Shown: positions 40,782 to 50,402 of the stretch, one piece after another | How positions within the stretch are numbered: position 1 is the first letter of the stretch | Layout of the letters: each line of letters opens with the position of its first letter | From: Desulfuromonas versatilis | Lineage (GTDB): Bacteria > Desulfobacterota > Desulfuromonadia > Desulfuromonadales > NIT-T3 | Direction: 5' to 3' | Length of the DNA: 64,000 nucleotides | NCBI RefSeq assembly: GCF_019704135.1 | Contig: NZ_AP024355.1 | Coordinates: 4,347,034 to 4,411,033, forward strand | Program-made: the position numbers and the translations under genes | Notes under the pieces: model-generated | The model's input: only the letters and a program-made list of their open reading frames with translations | What the model was told of the DNA's origin: nothing | Databases searched by the model: none

Positions 40782-41282
40782 ATGGAAGCAGTTGCAGAAA
40801 CCGCTGATTATCTCAAGTTGACCATGGAAAAACCCGAGTGGTTCTTCAGACAATCCGGCGTCATCCCCTACCGCTGGCACCAGGGACAGCTGCAGGTGCT
40901 GCTGGTCACCACCCGGCGCCGCCGGCACTGGATCATCCCCAAGGGGATCATCGAACCGGACATGTCGCCGGCCGAGTCGGCGGTCAACGAGGCCTGGGAG
41001 GAGGCCGGCCTGCGCGGCAGCCTGCACCGCCTCGCCGTGGGTGAATACCGTTACGCCAAGTGGGGCGGCATGTGCACGGTGCAGGTGTTTCTGTTCAGGG
41101 TGGCACAGATCGAGGAGGACTGGCCCGAGGCCGGAATCCGCTGGCGCCAGTGGCTGAGCGTGGAAGAGGCGGCGCACCGGGTGCGGGAGCCGGAAATGGG
41201 ACGCATCCTCGAGCGGCTCCCCTGGCTGGTGAGCCAGTCCGACACCGAGGATAACCTGCTGGGGACGGGTGAAACGCCATGA
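40782..41282 (+). CDS. NUDIX hydrolase with variant Nudix box
   Basis: The 166-aa protein has the Nudix helix as KGIIEPDMSPAESAVNEAWE then EAGL. The usual first Glu is replaced by Met (GX5M instead of GX5E), as in diphosphoinositol/Ap6A-type NUDIX enzymes. Those enzymes can also cut polyphosphate. Catalytic Glu residues in EAWEEAG remain. No strong ribosome site is visible; ATG 40782 is used, ATG 40824 is possible. The next gene overlaps its stop (ATGA), linking it with the SixA-type phosphatase. Confidence 0.82.
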   Translation: MEAVAETADYLKLTMEKPEWFFRQSGVIPYRWHQGQLQVLLVTTRRRRHWIIPKGIIEPDMSPAESAVNEAWEEAGLRGSLHRLAVGEYRYAKWGGMCTVQVFLFRVAQIEEDWPEAGIRWRQWLSVEEAAHRVREPEMGRILERLPWLVSQSDTEDNLLGTGETP

Positions 41283-41782
41283 AACGACTGACCCTGATCC
41301 GCCATGGCAAATCGAGCTGGAAGGACCCCGACCTGGACGATATCGAGCGCCCGCTGAACAAGCGGGGCAAGCAGGATGCACCCCTGATGGGCGAGCGGCT
41401 GGCCCGCAGGGGGCACCTGCCCGACATCATCCTCAGCAGCCCCGCCAAGCGCGCCCGCAAGACCGCCGAGGCCATCGCCGAGAAGCTCGGCATCCCATCC
41501 AGCAAGCAGATCCTCGAAAGAGCCATCTACGCGGCCGAACCCTCCGAGCTGCTGGCCCTGGTCCGCCGCCTGGAAGAGGACTGGCAGCACGTCTTTCTGG
41601 TCGGCCACAATCCCGGCTTCACCGAGCTCGGCAACCTGCTGGCCGACTGCGGCCTGGACAACCTGCCGACCTGCGGCGTGCTCTGCCTCGACTTCGATGT
41701 CCCCACCTGGAAGGAGGTCGCCCCCCACGGCGGCACCCTGGTCTTTCTCGATTATCCGAAAAATCCCGCCGCGGACGGATAA
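41279..41782 (+). CDS. sixA: SixA-type phosphohistidine phosphatase
   Basis: The 167-aa protein of the histidine phosphatase superfamily has the RHG motif at the N-terminus (LTLIRHGKSSW), the arginine pair in ILSSPAKRARKTAE, and the second catalytic His in FLVGHNPGFTELG. The length and lack of a signal peptide fit SixA, which removes phosphate from phosphohistidine on relay proteins. The start overlaps the NUDIX stop, so the two are translated together. Symbol by family only. Confidence 0.85.
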   Translation: MKRLTLIRHGKSSWKDPDLDDIERPLNKRGKQDAPLMGERLARRGHLPDIILSSPAKRARKTAEAIAEKLGIPSSKQILERAIYAAEPSELLALVRRLEEDWQHVFLVGHNPGFTELGNLLADCGLDNLPTCGVLCLDFDVPTWKEVAPHGGTLVFLDYPKNPAADG

Positions 41783-42001
41783 TCCGCGCCCTAATCCCGG
41801 CAGGCCCCCTGCCCTCCGTGCAGCCTGGCGCAGCCCCAGCTCCCCTCCCAGGGAGGTGCGCCGACGCTCGTCGCAACAGCTCCCTTCTCCACCCACACCC
41901 CATCTTGGCCATCCCGTCCCCATGGCGCTAAAATTTTACCGGGAACCTTTTTCCTTTTCGGCGCATCTTTGAGGTGAAACAGCAAAAAAGGAGACGTGCA
42001 C

Positions 42002-42703
42002 ATGGCAGTGTCAGGCCCAACCCGCTCTACTCTCGACGCCGCCTCGGATCAGGAGGTGGTGGCCCGCATCCGCCAGGATGACGGCGCCGGCTTCGAACTG
42101 ATCATGCGCCGCTACAACCGGCGCCTCTACCGCATCGCGCGGGGCGTCCTGCGCGACGAGGCCGAGGCCGAGGACGCGGTTCAGGAGGCCTATGTGAGCG
42201 CTTATCAGAACCTGGGGCAATTCGCGGGGACCGGTCCGCTTGGGGCCTGGCTGGCCAGAATCACCGTCAACGAGGCGCTGGGGCGCCTGCGGCGGCGAAC
42301 GGCCGAGAGCCGCGGGCTGTCGCTGGACGACCCGCAGCAGGCAGAGGGGGCGAATTTCATGGCTGAACTGACCTCACCCGGGCCCAGCCCGGAACAGCAG
42401 ACCGCACGGGGAGAATTCCGCCGCGTGCTCGAAGCGGCCATCGACGCCCTGCCCGAAGCCTACCGCCTGGTCTTTGTGCTGCGCGGGGTCGAAGAGCTGT
42501 CGGTGGCCGAAACCGCAGAGTGCCTGGAGGTGGAGCCGGCCACGGTCAAGACCCGCTACCACCGGGCCCGCAAGCTCTTGCAGCAGCACCTCGCCGGGTT
42601 GGTGCAGGCCACCGCCGGCGAGGCCTTCCCCTTCGCCGGGGAGCGCTGCGACCGGATTGTCGCCGGAGTGTTCCGACGCCTCGGCCTCTGCCCGCCAGGA
42701 TGA
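42002..42703 (+). CDS. ECF-type RNA polymerase sigma factor
   Basis: The 233-aa protein starts at the ATG 8 bp after AGGAG. Sigma region 2 reads ELIMRRYNRRLYRIARGVLR then EAEAEDAVQEAYVSAYQNLG. Region 4 has LPEAYRLVFVLRGVEELSVA and VEPATVKTRYHRARKLLQQ. A C-terminal extension of about 30 residues with two Cys (ERCDRIVA, LGLCPPG) is longer than usual and could act as a built-in sensor. No anti-sigma gene is adjacent. The next two genes encode an exported protein and a cupredoxin, possible targets. Confidence 0.9.
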   Translation: MAVSGPTRSTLDAASDQEVVARIRQDDGAGFELIMRRYNRRLYRIARGVLRDEAEAEDAVQEAYVSAYQNLGQFAGTGPLGAWLARITVNEALGRLRRRTAESRGLSLDDPQQAEGANFMAELTSPGPSPEQQTARGEFRRVLEAAIDALPEAYRLVFVLRGVEELSVAETAECLEVEPATVKTRYHRARKLLQQHLAGLVQATAGEAFPFAGERCDRIVAGVFRRLGLCPPG

Positions 42704-42754
42704 AGCCGTGCCCGGTCGCCTCAGAGACAATTCACAAGGAAAGGGGAACTCGTC

Positions 42755-43156
42755 ATGAGAAAACTGCTTGCCATCGTCGTCGTTCTGCTGGCCCTGGCCG
42801 CCACCGCCGGTGCGGGCGGCAGCAAGGCCCCACCGGACGCTTCCTACAAAAAAGTCAGCGACTTGGTGCCGCTGCCGGAATTCCTGCCGGGGATGGGAAC
42901 CCTCTACGTACAGCCCGCCACCCTGCCCGTCGGCCCGTTTCTCGCCTACGACCGGGAAGGGACGCTGGTTTCCACCATCTACATGGTCCCCCTGGAAGAG
43001 ATGCAGCAGCACAATGCCTTCACCGGACTGGCGGTGGGCAGCGACCAGGTCGAGAAGGTCGACCTGAGCTACAACGCCGGCCACCCCGGCGTGGAGGCGC
43101 CCCATTATCACGTGACCATCTGGCACGTCGACCCCGCCAGAGCCAAGGTGAAATAG
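42755..43156 (+). CDS. Exported hypothetical protein (133 aa)
   Basis: AAGGAAAGG precedes the ATG. A signal peptide (MRKLLAIVVVLLALAATAGA) leads to a soluble domain. It contains TIYMVPLEEMQQHNAFTGLA and a histidine-rich end SYNAGHPGVEAPHYHVTIWH. The His/aromatic cluster near the C-terminus could bind a metal. The layout reminds me of DUF5602-like TTHB210-type proteins, with low certainty. It ends 2 bp before the cupredoxin gene, so they are one operon. Confidence 0.7.
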   Translation: MRKLLAIVVVLLALAATAGAGGSKAPPDASYKKVSDLVPLPEFLPGMGTLYVQPATLPVGPFLAYDREGTLVSTIYMVPLEEMQQHNAFTGLAVGSDQVEKVDLSYNAGHPGVEAPHYHVTIWHVDPARAKVK

Positions 43157-43158
43157 CC

Positions 43159-43722
43159 ATGCTCAGTCGACGCGCACTGCTCCAGGCCGGCGGCCTCTGG
43201 CTGGCCGGCCTCTGGCTGGCCGGCCTGGCGCTCGGCCGCCCGGGCTGGAGCGCAGCGCCGCCGGAGGTCGTCGAGATCCACATGCGCAGCGATCCGAGCG
43301 GCGCCCATGTCGCCTTCGACCCCGTCGGCCTGCTGATCCGCCCCGGCCAGCGGGTGCGCTGGGTCAACGACGGCCACAACGTACACACCGCCACCGCCTA
43401 CCATCCCGACAACGCCCGCCACCCCCTGCGCATCCCGGCCGGGGCCACGCCCTGGGACTCGGGCTACCTGCTCCATCCCGGCGACAGCTTCGAACTTCAG
43501 CTCACCGTCGAAGGAATCTACGATTACTACTGCGCGCCCCACGAAGCGGCCGGCATGGTCGGCCGGATCGTCGTCCTCAGCCCGGGGCGCCACCCCTCCG
43601 CCCTTCCGGAACCCTATCCGGACGATGCCGGAAACCCGGCCTGGGAAAAGGTCCCACCGGCCGCATTGGCTAATTTTCCTGCGGTAGAAACTATCCTTCG
43701 CGATGGGGGGATGAGGAACTGA
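43159..43722 (+). CDS. Cupredoxin (plastocyanin-like) protein with Tat-type signal
   Basis: The 187-aa protein has a twin-arginine signal (SRRALLQAGGLWLAGLWLAG). The cupredoxin core includes IRPGQRVRWVNDGHNVHTA and DYYCAPHEAAGMVGRIVV, giving the type-1 copper ligands His, Cys, His and Met in normal order. It is a periplasmic electron carrier or copper protein. A proline-rich tail of about 35 residues follows. The cluster with an ECF sigma factor suggests stress-regulated expression. Confidence 0.88.
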   Translation: MLSRRALLQAGGLWLAGLWLAGLALGRPGWSAAPPEVVEIHMRSDPSGAHVAFDPVGLLIRPGQRVRWVNDGHNVHTATAYHPDNARHPLRIPAGATPWDSGYLLHPGDSFELQLTVEGIYDYYCAPHEAAGMVGRIVVLSPGRHPSALPEPYPDDAGNPAWEKVPPAALANFPAVETILRDGGMRN

Positions 43723-43794
43723 GAGCTATTGTGGGTCGATTAGAAAAATGGAAAAGAACGTTTATATTTAGGCTGCGGTTGAACTTTGAAGTGG

Positions 43795-44951
<1,157 letters not shown>

Positions 44952-45055
44952 AACTCTGAACACTCCTTGAAGGTGGCTCAATATACCACCTTAGTTGGTG
45001 TCCGGGGTTAGTAGACCACTTCACTTAGCCCCCCGGAACCTAAAAAACAACTGAT

Positions 45056-45130
45056 GGGAAGAGTAGAGAACAGGTTTAACCCTGCCCTCCCTCATCAAAC
45101 CGTGCATGCGGATTTCCCGCACACGGCTTT
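45056..45130 (-). mobile_element. 3' end of a group II intron (domains V and VI)
   Basis: On the minus strand AAAGCCGTGTGCGGGAAATC continues CGCATGCACGGTTT, a 34-nt match to the catalytic domain V with its AGC triad and tetraloop-type cap. It is followed by a short bulged stem (AGGGCAGG/CCTGTTCT), the domain VI candidate, and CTCTACTC near the 3' end. No reverse-transcriptase reading frame is present in the 300 bp upstream, so this is a remnant or an ORF-less copy. Confidence 0.8.
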
Positions 45131-45506
45131 CCGATGTTCTTCACTGCAAGGCATGCGCTTTCTTCCAACCCCCTGTTGTGGGCACTTTGTACAGGTTATA
45201 TTTCTCATACAGCAACCTGCTGGGAAATCTGATGTGCCCTGACTTCCTATCTCTTACCTTGTGTCATCTGCGCTGATGGGTCCTCAACCGCTCCACACGA
45301 AGCTTTAACCGCCGCGTAATCGGCGGTTAACGGCAGTGCCCTATATCTTCAGCGCTTAGGCTCGGATTGCGCTCCGATTATCCACAAGAGGCTTCATTTC
45401 TGGTGCCGGGAAGGGGCCTCGGCGTTTCTCGAGGCTCATTCGCAGCAGCCCGCCGCTGGCGGCCGGGCCTGCGCCTGATCAAGACAACCCGCAAAGGAGA
45501 AAACCC
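45131..45506. other. Non-coding sequence upstream of the intron remnant
   Basis: About 375 bp without a supported gene. On the minus strand it leads into domain V and looks like degenerate intron sequence; a GCCGATTACGCGGCG hairpin occurs near 45310-45335. Where the intron begins cannot be told without a full-length homologue. Confidence 0.4.
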
Positions 45507-45704
45507 ATGGAAGTATGGAAGGATTGCCTGGCCGCCGGCCGCAAAGGCGGATGGCTGAACCGGCTGCTGGAGCGCCGGATGGTTCGTGAGGGAAAAGACG
45601 CCGGACAGGAGCAGGACTGGCGCGCGCTCATCGGCGAGCTGAGCCGGGAGTGCGACGAGCTGCGCCGGCGGATGGGCGAGGCCGAACTGGAAGAGGCGGT
45701 CTGA
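45507..45704 (+). CDS. Small hypothetical protein (65 aa)
   Basis: A strong AAAGGAG lies 7 bp before the ATG. The helical, charged product starts MEVWKDCLAAGRKGGWLNRL. It has a likely amphipathic helix at 15-30 and a coiled-coil end (RECDELRRRMGEAELEEAV). No family is recognised. It converges with the SDR gene and follows the IS/intron remnants. Confidence 0.6.
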   Translation: MEVWKDCLAAGRKGGWLNRLLERRMVREGKDAGQEQDWRALIGELSRECDELRRRMGEAELEEAV

Positions 45705-45734
45705 GGGGGAAACGGCTCGGGGCGCGGCGCAGGG

Positions 45735-46499
45735 CTACTCGTCCAGGTAGATCATCTTGCGGGTCATGCCGCCGTCGACCACGAAGTCCTGCCCGGTGAC
45801 GAAGCCGCTCGCCGGCGAGGCGAGATAGACGGCCAACTCCGCCACATCGCCGGGGTTCCCGACCCGACCGGCGGGGTGCTGCAGGCGGTCGGCCTCGCTG
45901 TGCCGGGGCGTCTGCCGGCGGCTTTTTTGCTGCCAGTCGCCGACCTCGATCCACCCCGGGCTGATGCAGTTGACCCGCACCTCGGGGCCGAGGCTGACCG
46001 CCAGGGCATGGGTCAGGGCCACCAGCCCCCCCTTGGAGGCGGCGTAGCTCTCGGTGTCGGGCTCGCTCATGCGCGCCCGGGTCGAGGCGATGTTGACGAT
46101 CGCGCCCCGGCTCCGCCGCAGCGCGGCGGCGCAGGCCCGGGCGCAGAGAAAGGGACCGGTGAGGTTGGTGGCGAGCACCCGGTTCCATTCGGCCACTGAA
46201 AGCTCTTCGAGGGGTTTGCGGAGCATGATGGCGGCATTGTTGACCAGGATGTCGACGCCCCCCCAGAAGCCTCCGGCCGCTTCGGCCATGGCCGCCACCG
46301 AGGCCGGCTCCGCCACATCGGTCTGAACAAAACGCACCTCACCCAGCGCGGCGAATTCCGCCGCCGTCTCCTCGCCCGCCGCGCGGTCGAACTCGGCCAG
46401 CACCACGCGCGCCCCCTCCTGCAGAAAGCGCTGCGCGATCCCCTTGCCGATCCCCTGCCCCGCGCCGGTGATCACCGCCACCCTGCCCTTGAGCCTCAT
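45735..46499 (-). CDS. SDR-family oxidoreductase
   Basis: The 254-aa protein starts at an ATG overlapping the stop of the preceding gene (ATGA). The classical SDR motifs are GAGQGIGKG near residue 12, NNAAIM, the catalytic Tyr and Lys in YAASKGGLVALTHALA, and PGWIE after the catalytic pair. It binds NAD(P)H and reduces a carbonyl or oxidises an alcohol, substrate unknown. Loss of the conserved Gly after the P-G is not seen. Translational coupling to the thioredoxin/DsbD-like gene is clear. Confidence 0.9.
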   Translation of the reverse strand: MRLKGRVAVITGAGQGIGKGIAQRFLQEGARVVLAEFDRAAGEETAAEFAALGEVRFVQTDVAEPASVAAMAEAAGGFWGGVDILVNNAAIMLRKPLEELSVAEWNRVLATNLTGPFLCARACAAALRRSRGAIVNIASTRARMSEPDTESYAASKGGLVALTHALAVSLGPEVRVNCISPGWIEVGDWQQKSRRQTPRHSEADRLQHPAGRVGNPGDVAELAVYLASPASGFVTGQDFVVDGGMTRKMIYLDE

Positions 46500-47800
46500 T
46501 GCCCCATCCTCCCCTGACCTGCCCTTTTCTCCAGTTGCCTGCAAACTACCACGATCACCCCGGCGGCCGCCAGGGCCAATGCCAGCAGCGCCACCGCGGT
46601 GAGCAGGTTATTGAGCAGCGCGGGCCGCGCCAATAGCACCGCGCCGAGCAGCAGCATCATCAGCCCCGAAACCAGCTTGAGCACCCGGCCGTGCCACTCG
46701 CTGAGCTTTTTCGAGCCCAGGGTGAGGGTGAACGCCAGCACAATGACCAGCAGCGGCACCACGTAGACCAGGTTGTACAGGGCGAGAAAGGCGTAGTGCT
46801 GCCAGCCGGCCAGATCGTGCAGGGTCAGCACCCGGGTGTAGACCATGGGAAACCCCGCCGTGCACAGCAGCTCGTAGCTGTTGGCCGCCACCGCCAGCAC
46901 CACCGTGCCGAACAGAATGCTGGAGGTGCGGCCGGCCTGGAGCAGGCCGCGCATCCGCTGGAACAGCCGGGGCTTGGCCCCCTCGGGGATGGACAGGGAG
47001 AGGCCCCGGTGGAAGAAGAAAAAGTCCTTGATGTTGATCGCCGCGACCACCAGCGCCACCACCCCGGCCAGCGCCGTGATGGCCCGCAGCTGCCCGGCGA
47101 GCAGAAACAGGTTGAGCCAGGCGCTCATGAACAGAAAGTAGATCAGCCCCGAGAAACAGACGAAGGTCCCGCCCACCAGCAGCATGGTCCGGCGGCGTTT
47201 GGCGTGGACCAGCAGGCTGAGCAGGAAAAACAGCACGAAGAAGGCGCAGGGGTTGAAGCTGTCGAGCAGCCCCAGGACCACGGTGAACAGCGGCAGGGAG
47301 AGGGCGTCGGCGTCCAGGGCGCCGAGCAGCGGGACCTCGACCCGCGGCGGCTCTTCCCCGCCAAGCGCGGCGGGGCGCTCCGGCCGGGAAGGCGGGGCCT
47401 CCGCCGCGGCCGGTCCCGGCAGCGGATCGGGGCAGCCCTCGGCGAGGCAGCGCACCACCTGCTCCTCGATCTCCCCGGCCACCGCTGCGGAAAACCCGGA
47501 CCAGACCCGGCCGCCGATGGCGATGGTCGGGGTGCTCACCAGGGAACTGCCCGCGGCCTTGGAAAGCTGCACCATCAGGTCGAAGTGCTCACGGCTGCTC
47601 CATACGTCATACTGCTGGATCCGCAGCTGCGGGTAGCGGCTGCGCAGCGTTTCGAGAAACGGCGTCGCCTCGGCACAATGGGGGCAGGCCTGGGTCCAGA
47701 AATAATGCAGCCGGACCTCGCCGCTACCGCCTTGTGCCAACACCCGGCAGGGAAGAATCAGCAGAACCAGAAAAAGCAGCCGCCAGCAGGGTACGCGCAT
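46496..47800 (-). CDS. Thioredoxin-domain / DsbD-like membrane protein
   Basis: The 434-aa protein has a signal peptide and then a thioredoxin/glutaredoxin-like domain with CPHC at 39-42 (FWTQACPHCAEATPFL). After a Pro-rich linker come about seven membrane helices with the DsbD/CcdA-type motif LDSFNPCAFFVLFFLLSLL and the second Cys in LLCTAGFP. The pair of membrane cysteines suggests electron transfer across the membrane to the periplasmic CPHC. This arrangement (Trx domain at the N-terminus) is the reverse of E. coli DsbD, whose Trx domain is at the C-terminus. Confidence 0.8.
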   Translation of the reverse strand: MRVPCWRLLFLVLLILPCRVLAQGGSGEVRLHYFWTQACPHCAEATPFLETLRSRYPQLRIQQYDVWSSREHFDLMVQLSKAAGSSLVSTPTIAIGGRVWSGFSAAVAGEIEEQVVRCLAEGCPDPLPGPAAAEAPPSRPERPAALGGEEPPRVEVPLLGALDADALSLPLFTVVLGLLDSFNPCAFFVLFFLLSLLVHAKRRRTMLLVGGTFVCFSGLIYFLFMSAWLNLFLLAGQLRAITALAGVVALVVAAINIKDFFFFHRGLSLSIPEGAKPRLFQRMRGLLQAGRTSSILFGTVVLAVAANSYELLCTAGFPMVYTRVLTLHDLAGWQHYAFLALYNLVYVVPLLVIVLAFTLTLGSKKLSEWHGRVLKLVSGLMMLLLGAVLLARPALLNNLLTAVALLALALAAAGVIVVVCRQLEKRAGQGRMGQ

Positions 47801-48155
47801 GGACTCCCCCGGAATTCCCTGAATGCAATTAAAAACCTATCATAAAAAATCCGCCGGCGAAACACCTTCTCGGCGCCGGAGGCTATCCACAAGGGCCGAA
47901 GGGAACCCCCCGCAATCACAGAAAACAGCAGAGCGAACTACCTATTAATTAAAGAAAAGGCGCTTAATTGTCATACCTTGGTGTGATACAAAAATCCAAC
48001 AATACCACACTTGACAAATGGGGAATTGCAGGTTTAATCGAAACAGATAAAAGGGATTTAAAAGGTATTTTTAATCAAGGCTGGTAGCCTGCCAAGGGAA
48101 GACTCCCTGCAGGTTCCCCGTATTTTGGGCAAACCCCCAAGATGGAGGCGAAAAC
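47801..48155 (+). promoter_or_regulatory. AT-rich promoter region of the repeat lipoprotein gene
   Basis: This 355-bp gap is the most AT-rich stretch nearby. It contains TTGACA (48011-48016), a 17-bp spacer and TTAATC (48034-48039), a plausible sigma70-type promoter. GTGTGATA and its near-complement TACCACAC flank a short spacer just upstream, a possible operator. A leader of about 110 bp with two hairpins precedes the ATG. Confidence 0.5.
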
Positions 48156-49301
48156 ATGAACGGCAAATGGATATGGACCTGGACACCGATCGCGGTCGCA
48201 ATGTTTGCCTTGGCGGCCTGCGGCACCCCGCAAAAAACGGCTCATATGGCGGCTATGGACACCCAGCGCGCCCAGCTCGAATCCCGCGAAGCGGAACTGA
48301 GCAGCATGCAGTCGCAGATCGCTGCGCGGGAGAACCAGCTGGCCCAGCAGCAGGCCCAGCTCGAGCGGCAGATGCGCGAGGCCCGTTCCATGTCCGCCGA
48401 GTCCAGGCCGGCCACCATGAGCAGCGGCGAGGCCATGCTGCCGCCCAACGCCAACCCGGGCGAATGCTTCGCCCGAGTCTTCGTCCCCCCCAAATACTCC
48501 ACGGTGAGCCAGACCGTGCTGAAGCAGGATGCCGGGCAGCGGGTGGAAGTCATCCCCGCCAGGTACGAAACCGTCAAGGAACAGGTCCTGGTGCAGGAAG
48601 CCTCGCAGAAGCTCGAGGTGGTTCCCGCCCAGTACGATTGGGTTGAGGAGCAGGTGATGGTCAAGCCCGCCACCAAGCGCCTGGTGCAGGTGCCCGCCAA
48701 GTATGAGACGGTGACCGAGAAGGTGATGGTCAAGCCGGCCCACACGGTGTGGAAAAAGGGGACCGGTCCCATCCAGCGCATCGACCAGGCCACCGGCGAG
48801 ATCATGTGCCTGGTGGATGTGCCCGCCGAGTACAAGACGGTTTCCAAGCAGGTGCTGAAAGCCCCGGCCACCACCAAGGAGATCGAGGAGCCGGCGGTGT
48901 TCAAGACCGTCAAGAAGCAGGTGATGGTCAAGGCGCCGACCACCCGCGTGGTCGAGATCCCCGCCAAGTACAACACGGTGACGGTGACCAAGATGGTCTC
49001 TCCGCCGCAGGAAAATCGCATCGACATCCCCGCCGAATACCAGACCGTGACCAAGCAGGTTCTGGAGGCCGAGGGACACATGGAGTGGCGTGAAATCCTC
49101 TGCAAGACCAACATGACCCCGGGGATGATCAGCAACATCCAGCAGGCGCTGCAGAAGGCCGGCTACAACCCCGGCCCGATCGACGGCGTGGTCGGTTCGC
49201 AGACCATGATGGCGGTCAACAGCTTCCAGCGCGACAAGGGGCTGGTGGTGACCGACAACCTGACCATGAACACCATCCGGGCGCTGGGCGTGAACCCGTA
49301 G
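48156..49301 (+). CDS. Repeat lipoprotein with C-terminal peptidoglycan-binding domain
   Basis: The 381-aa protein starts after ATGGAGGCG and carries a lipobox (MFALAACG, Cys at about 22). A helical segment (about 32-80) precedes 7-8 imperfect repeats of about 23 residues, each like VPAKYETVTEKVMVKPA (residues about 108-310). The last ~65 residues form a PG_binding_1 domain (ISNIQQALQKAGYNPGPIDG). It is probably an outer-membrane lipoprotein that reaches the peptidoglycan. Only the ends are of known type. A bidirectional terminator follows. Confidence 0.88.
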   Translation: MNGKWIWTWTPIAVAMFALAACGTPQKTAHMAAMDTQRAQLESREAELSSMQSQIAARENQLAQQQAQLERQMREARSMSAESRPATMSSGEAMLPPNANPGECFARVFVPPKYSTVSQTVLKQDAGQRVEVIPARYETVKEQVLVQEASQKLEVVPAQYDWVEEQVMVKPATKRLVQVPAKYETVTEKVMVKPAHTVWKKGTGPIQRIDQATGEIMCLVDVPAEYKTVSKQVLKAPATTKEIEEPAVFKTVKKQVMVKAPTTRVVEIPAKYNTVTVTKMVSPPQENRIDIPAEYQTVTKQVLEAEGHMEWREILCKTNMTPGMISNIQQALQKAGYNPGPIDGVVGSQTMMAVNSFQRDKGLVVTDNLTMNTIRALGVNP

Positions 49302-49328
49302 CCTGAACCCGAGCTCATCCGCAGCAAA

Positions 49329-49365
49329 GCAAAAAGGGGCTCCCATCGCGGGTGCCCCTTTTTGC
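49329..49365 (+). terminator. Bidirectional intrinsic terminator
   Basis: Stem GCAAAAAGGGGC / GCCCCTTTTTGC with A-rich and T-rich flanks lies between the convergent lipoprotein and metalloprotease-like genes and can end transcription from both sides. Confidence 0.88.
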
Positions 49366-49385
49366 TGCGTCTTTGGATTGGGGGC

Positions 49386-50402
49386 TCAGCCGCCCCAGCC
49401 CACCTTCTGCAGTCGGCGATCCGCCAGGTAGGTCCCCTCGCGCAGGATCCGGCCCAGCTGGTAGCCGCGCTCGAACAACTGCTCCTCACCCATGCCGGTG
49501 GTGGCGACCATCAGCGATACCAGGTCGGCGCCGCACAGCTGGTCGCTGCACTGGCTCAGCCGATCGAGCAGCGCCGGCAGCCCGAGCTGCTCGGCCCAGG
49601 CCATGACCATGAGCATGGAGGCGCCGTACAGGTCGGACTCCAGACCCATCTCGTAGCCGTTCTCCTGCGACCAGGAGAACAGCTGGCTGCGCACCCGGGG
49701 GTCGCCGAGCACGGTCCCCACCTTGCGGGTTGCCAAAAACCGCTGCAGCGAGGAGGAGTTCTCCCGGCGGGCGAAACCCTTGGCGAGGATCTCGCACACC
49801 CCCTCGATGAACCAGCGGGTGTGGTAGGAGGGGCGGCCGTCGATGTCGTGGGCCAGGTTGGGGATGCCCGCCAGCACGTCGTGACCCAGTTCGTGGGGGA
49901 TGGTGTCGTAGATCAGCTCGGCCAGGTCGGCCGAACCGTAGGGGCCCAGCAGCTGCTCGCCGCGGCGCAGCAGCGCCAGGCGCACCTCGCTCCAGTGGGA
50001 ATCGGCCGGGTAGCTGGCCTCGAAGGTGTAGGAGAGCGGAATGCTGTCGAGCTCGATCAGGTAGATCAAGACCCCCTTGTCGAGGCTGCGGCCGGTGGCG
50101 GTCTCGAGGTAGTCGTAGCTGCGCCGGACGATCCGGGCGATTTCATCGAGGCCGCGCCCCTGGGGGTTGTCGAGGTTGGTCACCACCTGCAGCCGGCGGC
50201 CCCGGCCGAGATCGAAGTCATGGCGCTCGATCCCCTCCATCTGCTCGGGGCTGATATTCACTGCCGGGTACGGACGGCCCGAGGGGTCGAGGGAGACCAC
50301 CTGCTGGGAAAAGGAAACGCCGAGCGGCGGAATTTCCGCGGCGGCCAACACGGGACTGCCCAGGGCGAGCAGGGCGGCCGTGATGAGAACGAATTGCTTC
50401 AT
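49386..50402 (-). CDS. Exported metalloprotease-like protein (HExxH, gluzincin-type)
   Basis: The ATG at 50402 follows GAGGAG; codons further up are not used. The 338-aa protein has a signal peptide ending in VLAAAE. Its zinc motif PHELGHDVLAG (about residue 160) is followed 30 residues later by WFIEGVCEILAKG, giving the third ligand of a gluzincin/peptidase-MA fold. It is likely a periplasmic or secreted enzyme, but no substrate is known. Confidence 0.75.
   Translation of the reverse strand: MKQFVLITAALLALGSPVLAAAEIPPLGVSFSQQVVSLDPSGRPYPAVNISPEQMEGIERHDFDLGRGRRLQVVTNLDNPQGRGLDEIARIVRRSYDYLETATGRSLDKGVLIYLIELDSIPLSYTFEASYPADSHWSEVRLALLRRGEQLLGPYGSADLAELIYDTIPHELGHDVLAGIPNLAHDIDGRPSYHTRWFIEGVCEILAKGFARRENSSSLQRFLATRKVGTVLGDPRVRSQLFSWSQENGYEMGLESDLYGASMLMVMAWAEQLGLPALLDRLSQCSDQLCGADLVSLMVATTGMGEEQLFERGYQLGRILREGTYLADRRLQKVGWGG

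Noticed and set aside
45131-45440. Search for a reverse transcriptase of the group II intron
   Set aside because: All frames are broken by stops; only short intron-like translated fragments are seen, so no gene is called.
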